NCBI GenBank assembly: GCA_026003255.1
Contig: BPGX01000001.1
Span: forward strand, 558,001 to 622,000
DNA length: 64,000 nucleotides
Direction of reading: 5' to 3'
From: Bacteroidia bacterium
GTDB taxonomy: Bacteria; Bacteroidota; Bacteroidia; B-17B0; Aurantibacillaceae
Shown: piece by piece, positions 42,831-51,591 of the stretch
Layout: each line of letters opens with the position of its first letter
Numbering within the stretch: position 1 is the stretch's first letter
Position numbers and translations under genes: made by a program
Notes under the pieces: model-generated
Told to the model about the DNA's origin: nothing
Databases searched by the model: none
Seen by the model: only the letters and a program-made list of their open reading frames with translations

Positions 42831-43817
42831 ATGCAATTAGAAAAAGCCACTCTTGAAAAATTAGAATTACTGTTTGAAAAATATTCTTTAAGTGGGCAAG
42901 ATATTAATAGTTATTTAGATGGCTTGCTTATCTCCAATTATTTGCCATATTGGGATTATATTTCAGTGGATACCTTGCTTACTCTACAAAAACCACGAAC
43001 CGATTTTCCAGATGAAGTGATATTTATTGTTTATCATCAAATTACAGAATTGTATTTCAAATTGTGTTTGCACGAATACAATCAAATTGCGCATAATGGA
43101 AGAAATGTATTACCTAATGGACAGGATTTGGGCTGGAAAGAAAAATTAGAAGTGAATTTTTTTATTGAACGAATTCAGCGAATTATCCGATATTTTGAAG
43201 CACTGACGAAGTCCTTTGAAATAATGATTAATGGGATGGAGAAAGAACAATTTTTGCGCTTTAGAATGGCATTGCTTCCAGCCAGTGGTTTTCAAAGTGC
43301 ACAATATCGACTTATAGAAATGGCTTCAACGGATTTAATTAATCTCACTGATAAAGAACATAGAGATCGCTTGAAACAATCGAATGCTACTATTGAAGAA
43401 ATGTATGAACATATTTATTGGAAAAAAGGTGCAACGGAAGTTACAACAGGCAGAAAGACATATACTCTTTTGCAGTTTGAACAAAAATATCAAACTACAT
43501 TTATTGAATGGGCAAAGTATTACAAAGATAAAAATCTCTGGCAAAAATATCTCTCGCTTTCAAAAGAAGACCAGCAAAATCCACAACTGATTAAAGCATT
43601 AAAAGAATTGGATTTGTCTGTTAATGTTCGATGGCCATTGGTGCATTACAAAAGTGCTGTGCGTTATTTACAACAAGATAAACAAGATGTAGCAGCAACT
43701 GGCGGAACGAATTGGCAAAAATATCTTCCTCCACGTTTTCAAAAAAGAATTTTTTATCCACAACTCTGGTCAAAAGAAGAAATTGACAATTGGGGCACTT
43801 TTACGGAAGTTTCTTGA
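42831..43817 (+). CDS. kynA: Tryptophan 2,3-dioxygenase family protein
   Basis: 328-residue heme dioxygenase that opens the indole ring of L-tryptophan to N-formylkynurenine. Diagnostic parts: DEVIFIVYHQITELYFKL (about residues 60-77), whose HQ...E segment lines the distal heme pocket; RFRMALLPASGFQSAQYR (about 144-161) for substrate carboxylate binding; and RWPLVHYKSAVRYL (about 265-278), carrying the likely heme-ligand histidine. A TGGTNWQKYLPP loop follows. The sequence departs from proteobacterial TDO near the ligand, as in bacteroidotal members. No other kynurenine genes are nearby. The 3' end overlaps the convergent glycosyltransferase by 17 bases. Confidence 0.88.
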   Translation: MQLEKATLEKLELLFEKYSLSGQDINSYLDGLLISNYLPYWDYISVDTLLTLQKPRTDFPDEVIFIVYHQITELYFKLCLHEYNQIAHNGRNVLPNGQDLGWKEKLEVNFFIERIQRIIRYFEALTKSFEIMINGMEKEQFLRFRMALLPASGFQSAQYRLIEMASTDLINLTDKEHRDRLKQSNATIEEMYEHIYWKKGATEVTTGRKTYTLLQFEQKYQTTFIEWAKYYKDKNLWQKYLSLSKEDQQNPQLIKALKELDLSVNVRWPLVHYKSAVRYLQQDKQDVAATGGTNWQKYLPPRFQKRIFYPQLWSKEEIDNWGTFTEVS

Positions 43818-45492
43818 TTTTCATAAAAAATACATAACCGCCTTTTGCATATAATTTTTTGAATCGTCCTGTTTTCAATACATTTTCTTCATCCTGAATT
43901 TTGCTAACTAAACAAACTGGATATTTTTCATCATCGTAAATCAAATAATTTAAACAAGCCAGATTATACGAAAATAATTTTTCATAACCAGCATTGGTCA
44001 AATCATTCCAATACTTATTAACTTTGTTTTGTTCAATGTTATTAAAAGGCATTCTTTTTCCATAAAATAAATAAGCATAACTTTTGTAACCATAAGTATC
44101 AACAATAATATCTTTATCAGCGCAATATTGAAAAAAATGAATAGCACTGGCTTGTGTGTATTGCTCAATTTTTCCTACATAACTGTTAATGGTCATACTT
44201 ATCCAAAGTATTTGAATTACAAAAAATTTAAGTATAGTAGAAAAATTATATTGTTTTTGAAAAATGAACCAAAGTATTACTGCTATTAAAACAACACCAC
44301 ACAAAAATTCATAGCCATACCATACGACTGACGTTTTCAAGTTTTCAGTAGCAAACCTATCGCTCTTTTCAAGAATTGGAATAATCCAGTTTTTCCAGTG
44401 TTCAATAGATCCTACTGTTATTAAAATGATGCCAATGATAATTCCCATAATTAGAAGCAATATTTTTTGCCATTTCAAAATAGCAGTGTCTTTATTTAAT
44501 ACATAAGTGGCTAAAAAACTTACAGTATAATAACTCATAGAAGAGTAGTGAACAATTTTTGTTTTCACCATACTGAAAATAATTAAAACTACAAAAAGCA
44601 ATGACATTAAAGCGAATGAGTAAATGTCTTTTTGAATCGTTTTAGAAAAATAACGCAAAGCAAAAACAGATGCAGGAAAGCAACCTAAAAACACAACTAT
44701 AAAATGATAGAGTAAAAAACCACTATGACCAGAATCTTCGGTTTTGAATAATCGTATCTGATAATCAATGAATGCCTTTATGATTTCTGTGTTTCCAATG
44801 AAATACTCGTACAAAAACCATGAACTGCCTGTTAGTAGAAAAACCATTATCGCTGTGATTAAATTCATCCAATGTTTGGTAGTGAGAATGATTTTTTGAA
44901 AAACAATAACAAGCAAAAGTGTGAGTGTTACAATCAAAACCATTGCTGGTCCTTTAGTAAGTACAGCAAGTCCTAATGCTATTCCGCCAATACAACTCCA
45001 TTTCCATTCTAATGTTTTGATGCTTTCAATCCCACTTATCAATGCAATTAAGCCGAACAAATTATACCACGGGTCAATAATTCCAGAACGAAAATAGAGA
45101 TGTGGTAAAATGCTCGCTAAATGCAGTGTCGCCCAGAGTATTCCGAATGTTTTAGAATACCATTTTTTTCCAAGATAATATAACAAGCAAAGTGTTAGCA
45201 ATCCATTGATGATATTGGGAAATCGTGCTGAAAATTCATTTACTCCAAAAATTTTCATGGATAAAACCTGTAACCATATAAACAAAGGTGGCTTTTCCCA
45301 GAATGGCTGATAATTGAGTAAAACAGTGTGATAAGAGTTGGAAACAATCATTTCCCGCGCACATTCAGCAAAATTAATTTCATCCCAATCAAATAAATGA
45401 ACATTACCGGTAAATGGAATTAATACCAAACCAGCAAAAAATAAAAGAAATAATAAAGTATTTTTTTTTAAGTAATAAAGAAGTGACTGCAT
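43801..45492 (-). CDS. ArnT/PMT-like membrane glycosyltransferase (GT39/GT83 type)
   Basis: 563-residue integral membrane enzyme with about eleven helices. The first periplasmic loop has the acidic catalytic motif FDWDEINFAECAREMI (about residues 33-48). QPFWEKPPLFIWLQVLSMKI (about 62-81) and EFSARFPNIING follow, as in ArnT-type lipid-A aminoarabinose transferases and related enzymes using polyprenyl-phosphate sugars. The C-terminal 130 residues form a soluble periplasmic domain. The acceptor is unknown. The -7 box TACTTTTG (45497-45504) is only 4 bases ahead of the ATG. Confidence 0.88.
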   Translation of the reverse strand: MQSLLYYLKKNTLLFLLFFAGLVLIPFTGNVHLFDWDEINFAECAREMIVSNSYHTVLLNYQPFWEKPPLFIWLQVLSMKIFGVNEFSARFPNIINGLLTLCLLYYLGKKWYSKTFGILWATLHLASILPHLYFRSGIIDPWYNLFGLIALISGIESIKTLEWKWSCIGGIALGLAVLTKGPAMVLIVTLTLLLVIVFQKIILTTKHWMNLITAIMVFLLTGSSWFLYEYFIGNTEIIKAFIDYQIRLFKTEDSGHSGFLLYHFIVVFLGCFPASVFALRYFSKTIQKDIYSFALMSLLFVVLIIFSMVKTKIVHYSSMSYYTVSFLATYVLNKDTAILKWQKILLLIMGIIIGIILITVGSIEHWKNWIIPILEKSDRFATENLKTSVVWYGYEFLCGVVLIAVILWFIFQKQYNFSTILKFFVIQILWISMTINSYVGKIEQYTQASAIHFFQYCADKDIIVDTYGYKSYAYLFYGKRMPFNNIEQNKVNKYWNDLTNAGYEKLFSYNLACLNYLIYDDEKYPVCLVSKIQDEENVLKTGRFKKLYAKGGYVFFMKIKKLP

Positions 45493-45496
45493 AGGG

Positions 45497-45504
45497 CAAA
45501 AGTA
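45497..45504 (-). promoter_or_regulatory. -7 promoter element TACTTTTG
   Basis: Exact TAnnTTTG match on the minus strand, four bases before the ATG at 45492. Any transcript from it would start at or within the start codon. Confidence 0.5.
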
Positions 45505-45891
45505 GTGGTAATTTTTTTTATTTTTCTGGATACTAAAAATTTAACCTCAATTATGCATTTGATATTTCGTAAGTGCCGTGTTTCCCTTTATTGATGCGTA
45601 TTTCGTTCATCTTTTATTTTCACCCTTCCACTCTTTTTTTTATTTTTATAGCAGTGTGGAAGGGTAGTTGGTGAAAATGAAGGAAATGGGCGTCATGGCG
45701 AGCGTAAGCGATGTCATCTCAAAAGGTAAGAAAGAATGTTACTGGAGATTGCTTCCCCTTCCACTCCATTCTTTATTTTTATAGCGATGTGGAAGGATCG
45801 CAATGACGGGTTAATTCTTTGATTGTAATTATCATCAATGGGATTTCTATTGCATGGTTTAATCAAACCTCTTATGCAGTGTAGAATAGGA
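45505..45891. repeat. Gap with a composite 'GCAATGACG / CCCTTCCA' repeat, no gene
   Basis: Nothing coding is seen in this stretch of nearly 400 bases. From about 45625 it holds CACCCTTCCACTCTTTTTTT and ATAGCAGTGTGGAAGGGT, then GCGTCATGGCGAGCGTAAGC, GAGATTGCTTCCCCTTCCAC and GCGATGTGGAAGGATCGCAA (to about 45807). The same words occur at 6580-6800 (GAGATTGCTTCGG, CCCTTCCACATCGCTATAAA), often in opposite order, so these are rearranged copies of one family. The CCCTTCCAC/GTGGAAGGG arms can form a stem-loop. Confidence 0.75.
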
Positions 45892-48174
45892 TTAACTTTC
45901 AACACCATCCATTCTATAAACAGAAGTAACACCTTCTACTTTTTTTAAATTTTTTATTAATCGATTAAGATGTTTGGTATCATGGACATACACCATAATT
46001 TCACCGTCAAATAAACCGTCTTCTGTATCAAATTTGATAGAACGCATATTCACTTGATGCTCGTTAGAGATGACTTTGGTAATTTCATTGACTAATCCTA
46101 ATTTATCAATACCTTTTACTTTAATGCCAGCAAGGAAAGATAACAAATGTTCATTGACCCATTTTGCTTTAACAACACGGTAAGCATAGTGAGAAAGTAA
46201 GTGAATGGCATTGGGACAATTGACGCGATGGATTTTAATGCCTTCATCGGTTGTGATAAATCCAAAAACATCGTCACCGGGAATGGGGTTGCAGCAAGGA
46301 GATAATTTGTAATCTAATTGTTCCATTTTATCACCAATAACCAGTAAGTCCCCTTTTCCTCTGGTTCGTGTAACGAGTGTTTCAATTTTTTCATTATTTT
46401 CAACAGTAGATTTTTTGTGTTTGCTTTCTTTGTATTTTTTGAAACTTTTAAGTTCAGGAAGATCAATATTTCCAACCGCAACTCTGTAGTATAATTCCAT
46501 TACATTGGGTAGTTTGAAGAAAGAAATCATTTCGTTGATGATGTCGCTTTCAAAAGGAATGTCTAATTTTTGGAGTTTGCGTTTCATGACTTCTTTGCCC
46601 TCTTCGGCTACCTTTTTTCGTTGTTCTTTGAGTGCGGCTTTGATTTTGGATTTTGCACGGGCGGTAACGACAAATTTTAACCAATCTTCACTGGGTTTTT
46701 GTTTGGTGGACGTAAGTATTTCTACTTGATCGCCGCTTTGTAGTACATGCGATAGTGGCACGAGTTTTTGATTGACTTTGGCGCCGATAGCGTGTTCACC
46801 TATTTTGGTATGTATTTCAAAGGCGAAATCCAGTGCAGTAGCCCCTGCTGGAAGTGTTTTCATATCGCCTTTGGGCGTAAAAACATAGATTTCATCGGAG
46901 AATAGATTGAGTTTAAAGTCGTCAATAAATTCCAAAGCATCAGAGTCTGGATTTTCAAGGGCTTCACGGACTTTGCGTAGCCATTCTTCCAATCGACTTT
47001 CTCTTTCTTGGGATGCTTCTTTGTATTTCCAGTGTGCTGCATATCCTTTTTCAGCTAATTCATCCATTCGTGTCGTTCGGATTTGAACTTCTACCCATTT
47101 TCCTTCTGGTCCCATGACTGTGGTATGTAAACTTTCATAACCATTGCTTTTGGGAGTTGATATCCAGTCGCGTAAGCGGTCAGGATATGGATGGTAAATG
47201 TCCGTTACAATGGAATACACTTCCCAACAGTCGGATTTTTCATTTTCAGGTTCAGAGTCAATGACTATGCGAATAGCAAAGATGTCGTATATTTCTTCAA
47301 AGGTAACGTGTTTTTTGGCCATTTTGTTGTGAATGGAATAGATGGATTTAGGGCGTCCAAAAATTCTGAATTTAAATCCTTTTTCTTCCAATGCTTTCTT
47401 AACAGGTTGAATAAATTTGTTGATGTATTTCTTTCGTTCTTCTTCGGTTTCTTTGAGTTTTTCGGCAATTTCATTATACGCTTCTGGGTTGGTGTATTTC
47501 AATCCTAAATCTTCCAGTTCTGTTTTAATAGAGTTTAGTCCCAAACGATGAGCTAATGGGGCATACAAGAAAAGTGTTTCGCTGGCAATTTTGATTTGCT
47601 GTTCACGGCTCATGTGTTCTAATGTTCGCATGTTGTGTAACCTATCGGCAATTTTGATGAGAATCACTCTTACATCTTCGGCCATTGCCAATAGTACCTT
47701 TCTGAAATTTTCTGCTTGAATGGATTTGTTATTGTCTAAAACATTAGAAATTTTAGTTAGACCATTGATGATGGTGGATATTTTTTTACCAAATAATTTT
47801 TCAATATCTTGTAAGGTAATATCCGTATCTTCAACAGTATCATGAAGCAAGGCACAGATAATAGAAGTATCGCCAAGCCCCATTTCTTCGGCACAGATTT
47901 GAGCTACAGCAATGGGATGATAAATATATGGTTCACCCGATTTACGACGAATGTTAGCGTGTGCTTTAACAGCAAGGTCAAAAGCTTTACGAATGTTTTT
48001 TCGTTCTTCTGGGGTAATTTTTCTTTTAATGGATTTTAATAATTTTCTATAACGACGAAGAATTTCTTTTTTTTCAGCTTCTTCGTCTATTTGTAATGCG
48101 ATGTTATTGTTACTGTTGTTGTTAGCTGTTGAAATAGTTTCAATGGATTTTGTGTGGGCTTTATGTTCGTTCAT
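45892..48174 (-). CDS. relA: RelA/SpoT bifunctional (p)ppGpp synthetase/hydrolase
   Basis: 760-residue stringent-response enzyme. HD hydrolase domain (about residues 75-215) with YIYHPIAVAQ, ALLHDTVEDTD and RLHNMRTLEHM. Synthetase domain (about 265-400) with GRPKSIYSIHNKM, FAIRIVID and STPKSNGYESLHTTV. TGS domain (about 430-495; VFTPKGDMKTLPAGATALDF). A zinc-finger-like/helical region contains LSPCCNPIPGDDVFG, and a C-terminal ACT domain (about 685-760) follows. Both catalytic domains look intact, so it is probably the Rel/SpoT form that makes and degrades (p)ppGpp. It is last in the minus-strand series ubiD-like, ffh, asparagine synthase, relA. Confidence 0.95.
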   Translation of the reverse strand: MNEHKAHTKSIETISTANNNSNNNIALQIDEEAEKKEILRRYRKLLKSIKRKITPEERKNIRKAFDLAVKAHANIRRKSGEPYIYHPIAVAQICAEEMGLGDTSIICALLHDTVEDTDITLQDIEKLFGKKISTIINGLTKISNVLDNNKSIQAENFRKVLLAMAEDVRVILIKIADRLHNMRTLEHMSREQQIKIASETLFLYAPLAHRLGLNSIKTELEDLGLKYTNPEAYNEIAEKLKETEEERKKYINKFIQPVKKALEEKGFKFRIFGRPKSIYSIHNKMAKKHVTFEEIYDIFAIRIVIDSEPENEKSDCWEVYSIVTDIYHPYPDRLRDWISTPKSNGYESLHTTVMGPEGKWVEVQIRTTRMDELAEKGYAAHWKYKEASQERESRLEEWLRKVREALENPDSDALEFIDDFKLNLFSDEIYVFTPKGDMKTLPAGATALDFAFEIHTKIGEHAIGAKVNQKLVPLSHVLQSGDQVEILTSTKQKPSEDWLKFVVTARAKSKIKAALKEQRKKVAEEGKEVMKRKLQKLDIPFESDIINEMISFFKLPNVMELYYRVAVGNIDLPELKSFKKYKESKHKKSTVENNEKIETLVTRTRGKGDLLVIGDKMEQLDYKLSPCCNPIPGDDVFGFITTDEGIKIHRVNCPNAIHLLSHYAYRVVKAKWVNEHLLSFLAGIKVKGIDKLGLVNEITKVISNEHQVNMRSIKFDTEDGLFDGEIMVYVHDTKHLNRLIKNLKKVEGVTSVYRMDGVES

Positions 48175-48241
48175 ATAATTAATGCTTTAATTTGGAAGTA
48201 TAAAGATATAATGGAAATTCAAAAAATGCAAGAAAAAATAT

Positions 48242-49087
48242 TTAATTCCACAATTTTTTCCAACGATTTAATAAAAATAGTTTAAAGATGATTGTCATTT
48301 CTTTATTAGAAAAAGTTTGAAGAGATGTTATTTTTTGAAAAGTGAGTTGATTAATAATATCCTTCCAACCATTTTTTATTTCATCTAAAATTTCTTTATC
48401 TTTAAGAATTAGCCATTCTTTTAGCGGTGCTTCAAATGCTTTTTTATCTTTTCTATGATAAATTTTATCTGGCAAAATATCTTTAAATGCTTCCCGCAAA
48501 ACATATTTACTTATTCCATTCTTTAATTTTATCTTTTCTGGAATAGTCAATGACCATTTTATCAAATCAATGTCGTCGCTGAATGGCAGGCGGCTTTCTA
48601 CACTATGCCACATACTACAACGGTCTTCACATTTCAAAAATGCTTTTAATCTTCTGTAAGACAAGTCGTTCAATAATTCAGTAGTAAGTTGATTGCTAAT
48701 TTTATGTATTGATGAGGGTTGATATGTTTGCAATAAATCACTGGATAAATATTTTGAATAATCTATATTTTGAAAGGAAAAAGAATTTTTGAAAATACTA
48801 TAAAATAGCAATTTTACTGGAGATGGAAGGTAATTGGAAGATTGATAAATGTGATTGAAAAAATCAATTATATGAATTTTTTTTAGTAATGATAACCAAT
48901 AAGCAACATAGTGGTGTTGATAGCCAGCAAATAGTTCATCACTTCCCTGTCCACTTAAAATGACTTTAATACCTGCTTCTTTGACTTTTTTCATTAGTAA
49001 AAACTGATTGTAAGTGCTGGTGCTCCAAATTGGAATATCTTGCGAATAAAGTAACTCGTCAAGGTGATTAAAAAAAATCATTCGCAA
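48242..49087 (-). CDS. asnB: Asparagine synthase, C-terminal part of a frameshifted gene
   Basis: 281-residue fragment carrying the rest of the ATP-dependent amidotransferase domain: VILSGQGSDELFAGYQHHY (quoted as the SGGxDE-like acidic loop; about residues 42-60), ESRLPFSDDIDLIKWSL and GISKYVLREAF. Its first four codons (MRMI) are read out of the original frame. Real homology resumes at FFNHLDELLYSQDIPIWS, which continues exactly where the upstream fragment stops (…ANDFF). The two overlap by 20 bases and are separated by a single extra base in the T8 run at 49070-49077. Translated alone this part would be inactive. Confidence 0.85.
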   Translation of the reverse strand: MRMIFFNHLDELLYSQDIPIWSTSTYNQFLLMKKVKEAGIKVILSGQGSDELFAGYQHHYVAYWLSLLKKIHIIDFFNHIYQSSNYLPSPVKLLFYSIFKNSFSFQNIDYSKYLSSDLLQTYQPSSIHKISNQLTTELLNDLSYRRLKAFLKCEDRCSMWHSVESRLPFSDDIDLIKWSLTIPEKIKLKNGISKYVLREAFKDILPDKIYHRKDKKAFEAPLKEWLILKDKEILDEIKNGWKDIINQLTFQKITSLQTFSNKEMTIIFKLFLLNRWKKLWN

Positions 49088-50174
49088 TCGGTGTAATAAA
49101 GTGAGGTATTGAGTGGATAGTGTTATTTATTACATCAATGAATTGTTTTTCATCAAGGGAAGGATGGGAGGGGTATACTATTGAAAAAGTATGGAGAGGA
49201 TGAGATGAATATTTGTTAGAAGTTACAGCAATCACAGAACTATCAATTCCACCACTTAATGAAAGGGCAACATCTACATCACTTCTTAAATGTTGTTGAA
49301 TGCTTTTTTCAACTGTATTTTTTGTTTGTTGTATGATTTGTTCTTCTGTTTGTGAAATTGATGTTTTTGTTATGAAATTTTTTAAGTGAAAATATTTTTC
49401 TTTGTGAATGGTTAGTGATTGTGTGTTTAGAAAAAGATTTTTACCGGGTTGTAGTTCTTTGATATTTTGAAAAAGTCCATCTTCTCTATCTTCCAGGACA
49501 TTATCTATCAGATATTTTGAAAGGGCTTGATGATTGATATTAAAAGGAATAAGTTGAGATTTAATAAATGCTTTTTGTTCACTGGCAAAAGCAAAGATAT
49601 TTTTAGAATGATAATAATATAAAGGTTTTACACCTAATCTATCTCTTGATAAAATCCATTCGTTGGTTCTTTTATCATAGATACAAAATGCCCACATTCC
49701 ATTCAAATGCTGAATAAAATTTTTACCATAATGTAGGTAACAATTTAGAAGCACTTCTGTGTCGGTGTTTGAAAAGAATTGATAACCTTTTGTTTGAAGA
49801 GTTTTTTTGAGTTCAAGATAATTATAGATTTCACCGTTGTATGTTAGCCACACGTTGCCAGTAATGTCGCACATGGGCTGATGACCCAGTTCACTCAAAT
49901 CTAAAATTGAAAGACGACGATGAATAAAGCCCGCATAATAATTTTTATTGTAAAGTAAAGAAAGTGGGGTTAAATTAAGATACTGAAGGGGGAATTTAAT
50001 AGTGTCTAACAATTGGAAGTGTTCAATGGACGAGCAATGGGTGTTTTGAGAACCAAACAATGTTATGCCATCGTCATCGTTGCCTCTGTGTTTGAGAATA
50101 AGAGAAACATCTTTCAACCACTTTAATACATTGAAATCATTTTGAAGAGATATTATACCTGCAATGCCACACAT
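49068..50174 (-). CDS. asnB: Asparagine synthase, N-terminal part of a frameshifted gene
   Basis: 368-residue fragment of glutamine-hydrolysing asparagine synthase, which makes asparagine (or amidates another carboxylate) using ATP. The class II glutaminase domain starts MCGIAGIISL with the nucleophile Cys2 and includes RRLSILDLSELGHQPM, NGEIYNY and NTDTEVLLNCY. The synthetase domain begins with SLSGGIDSSVIAVTS, the PP-loop for ATP (about residues 306-320). It stops at ANDFF when the frame is lost in a T8 run. With seven Ts the gene would be about 643 residues and normal. Sits between ffh and relA, 13 bases after the ffh stop. Confidence 0.87.
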   Translation of the reverse strand: MCGIAGIISLQNDFNVLKWLKDVSLILKHRGNDDDGITLFGSQNTHCSSIEHFQLLDTIKFPLQYLNLTPLSLLYNKNYYAGFIHRRLSILDLSELGHQPMCDITGNVWLTYNGEIYNYLELKKTLQTKGYQFFSNTDTEVLLNCYLHYGKNFIQHLNGMWAFCIYDKRTNEWILSRDRLGVKPLYYYHSKNIFAFASEQKAFIKSQLIPFNINHQALSKYLIDNVLEDREDGLFQNIKELQPGKNLFLNTQSLTIHKEKYFHLKNFITKTSISQTEEQIIQQTKNTVEKSIQQHLRSDVDVALSLSGGIDSSVIAVTSNKYSSHPLHTFSIVYPSHPSLDEKQFIDVINNTIHSIPHFITPIANDFF

Positions 50175-50187
50175 TAAAGCAAATACA

Positions 50188-51537
50188 TTACATCATTTTT
50201 CCTAAACCGGGGAACATTTTCATTATTTGAGCCATTGCACCTTTATTGCTCATAAGTTTAGCCAATTTTTTCATATCGTCGTACATCTTTATCACTCTGT
50301 TAACTTCTTGTATGCTTGTACCAGAACCATTGGCTATTCTTAATTTTCGGGATTGATTTATAATTTCAGGTTTTTTACGTTCAAGAGGGGTCATGGCCAA
50401 AATGATGGCTTCTGTTCGTTTAATCATTTTTTCTGTTTCTTCGTTATTCAGATTTTTAGCCATTCCCGATAATCCTGGCATAAATGAAGCAATAGAAGAA
50501 ATCCCGCCTAATTTTTTCATCATTCGGATTTGGGTGAGCATATCTTCCAGATCTAATTGATTTTTAGCCATTTTTTTGGCAAACTTTCTGGCCTCTTCTT
50601 CATTGATTTCTTGTTGGGCTTTTTCAACGAGGGTTACAATATCACCCATTCCTAAAATTCTATCAGCCATTCGGTCTGGATAAAAGATATCCAGTGCATC
50701 TAATTTCTCACCCTGGCTGATAAATTTGATGGGTTTTTGAACAACTGTTTTAATGGAAAGAGCCGCTCCACCACGAGTATCACCATCCATCTTTGATAAT
50801 ACAACGCCTGTTAAATTCAATCGTTCGTTAAAAAGTTTGGCGGTATTGACAGCATCTTGACCCGTCATTGCGTCTACTACTAATAATATCTCGTGTGGGT
50901 TGACTTTATTTTTTATCAAAGAAATTTCGTTCATCATTTCCTCATCAATCGACAAGCGCCCAGCGGTATCAATGATTACTACATTGTAATGTTTTTCTTT
51001 GGCATACTCTATTCCTTTTTCAGCAATTTTAATAGGATTTCTTTCATCTGGAATAGAAAACACTTCTACGTTAATTTGTTGCCCTAAAATTTTTAATTGG
51101 TCAATAGCGGCAGGGCGGTATACATCACAGGCGATTAATAAGGGGTGTTTTGATTTTTTAGTTTTGAGATGGTTGGCCAGTTTAGCTGAAAATGTTGTTT
51201 TACCAGAACCTTGAAGGCCGGCCATTAGAATAATAGAAGGATTGGCGGAGAGATTAAGGTCAGAAACATTTCCGCCCATCAATTCTACGAGCTCATCGTG
51301 CGTTATTTTTACTAATAATTGACCGGGGGTTATTTTGGAGGATAAAACATTTTGTCCAAGTGCTTTTTGTTTAACACGTTCGGTGAAATCTCGGGCTACT
51401 TCATAATTCACATCAGCATCTAATAATGCTCTGCGAATTTCTTTGAGTGTTTCAGCAATATTGAGTTCGTTAATTTTGCTTTCACCCTTTAAAAGCTGGA
51501 AGGCCTTATTTAATCGTTCAGTCAAGCTTTCAAACAT
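50188..51537 (-). CDS. ffh: Signal recognition particle protein Ffh
   Basis: 449-residue SRP54 homologue that binds signal peptides and 4.5S RNA and brings ribosomes to FtsY at the membrane. The N domain (about residues 1-90) and GTPase G domain have GLQGSGKTTFSAKLA (about 108-122), DVYRPAAIDQL, DTAGRLSIDEEMM and SKMDGDTRGGAALS (about 247-260). The M domain (about 300-449) has the methionine-rich LTQIRMMKKLGG and the RNA-binding SRKLRIANGSGTSIQEV (about 395-411). Length and motifs are entirely normal. Confidence 0.96.
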   Translation of the reverse strand: MFESLTERLNKAFQLLKGESKINELNIAETLKEIRRALLDADVNYEVARDFTERVKQKALGQNVLSSKITPGQLLVKITHDELVELMGGNVSDLNLSANPSIILMAGLQGSGKTTFSAKLANHLKTKKSKHPLLIACDVYRPAAIDQLKILGQQINVEVFSIPDERNPIKIAEKGIEYAKEKHYNVVIIDTAGRLSIDEEMMNEISLIKNKVNPHEILLVVDAMTGQDAVNTAKLFNERLNLTGVVLSKMDGDTRGGAALSIKTVVQKPIKFISQGEKLDALDIFYPDRMADRILGMGDIVTLVEKAQQEINEEEARKFAKKMAKNQLDLEDMLTQIRMMKKLGGISSIASFMPGLSGMAKNLNNEETEKMIKRTEAIILAMTPLERKKPEIINQSRKLRIANGSGTSIQEVNRVIKMYDDMKKLAKLMSNKGAMAQIMKMFPGLGKMM

Positions 51538-51591
51538 ATATTCAAATTTTGCTACAAAGGTGAGAAAAATTCTGCAATAGTGAATAATAAA

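Noticed and set aside
45550..45650. Possible tRNA or small RNA in the gap before relA
   Set aside because: No cloverleaf pairing or CCA-end pattern was seen; the sequence is AT-rich and then merges into repeat DNA.
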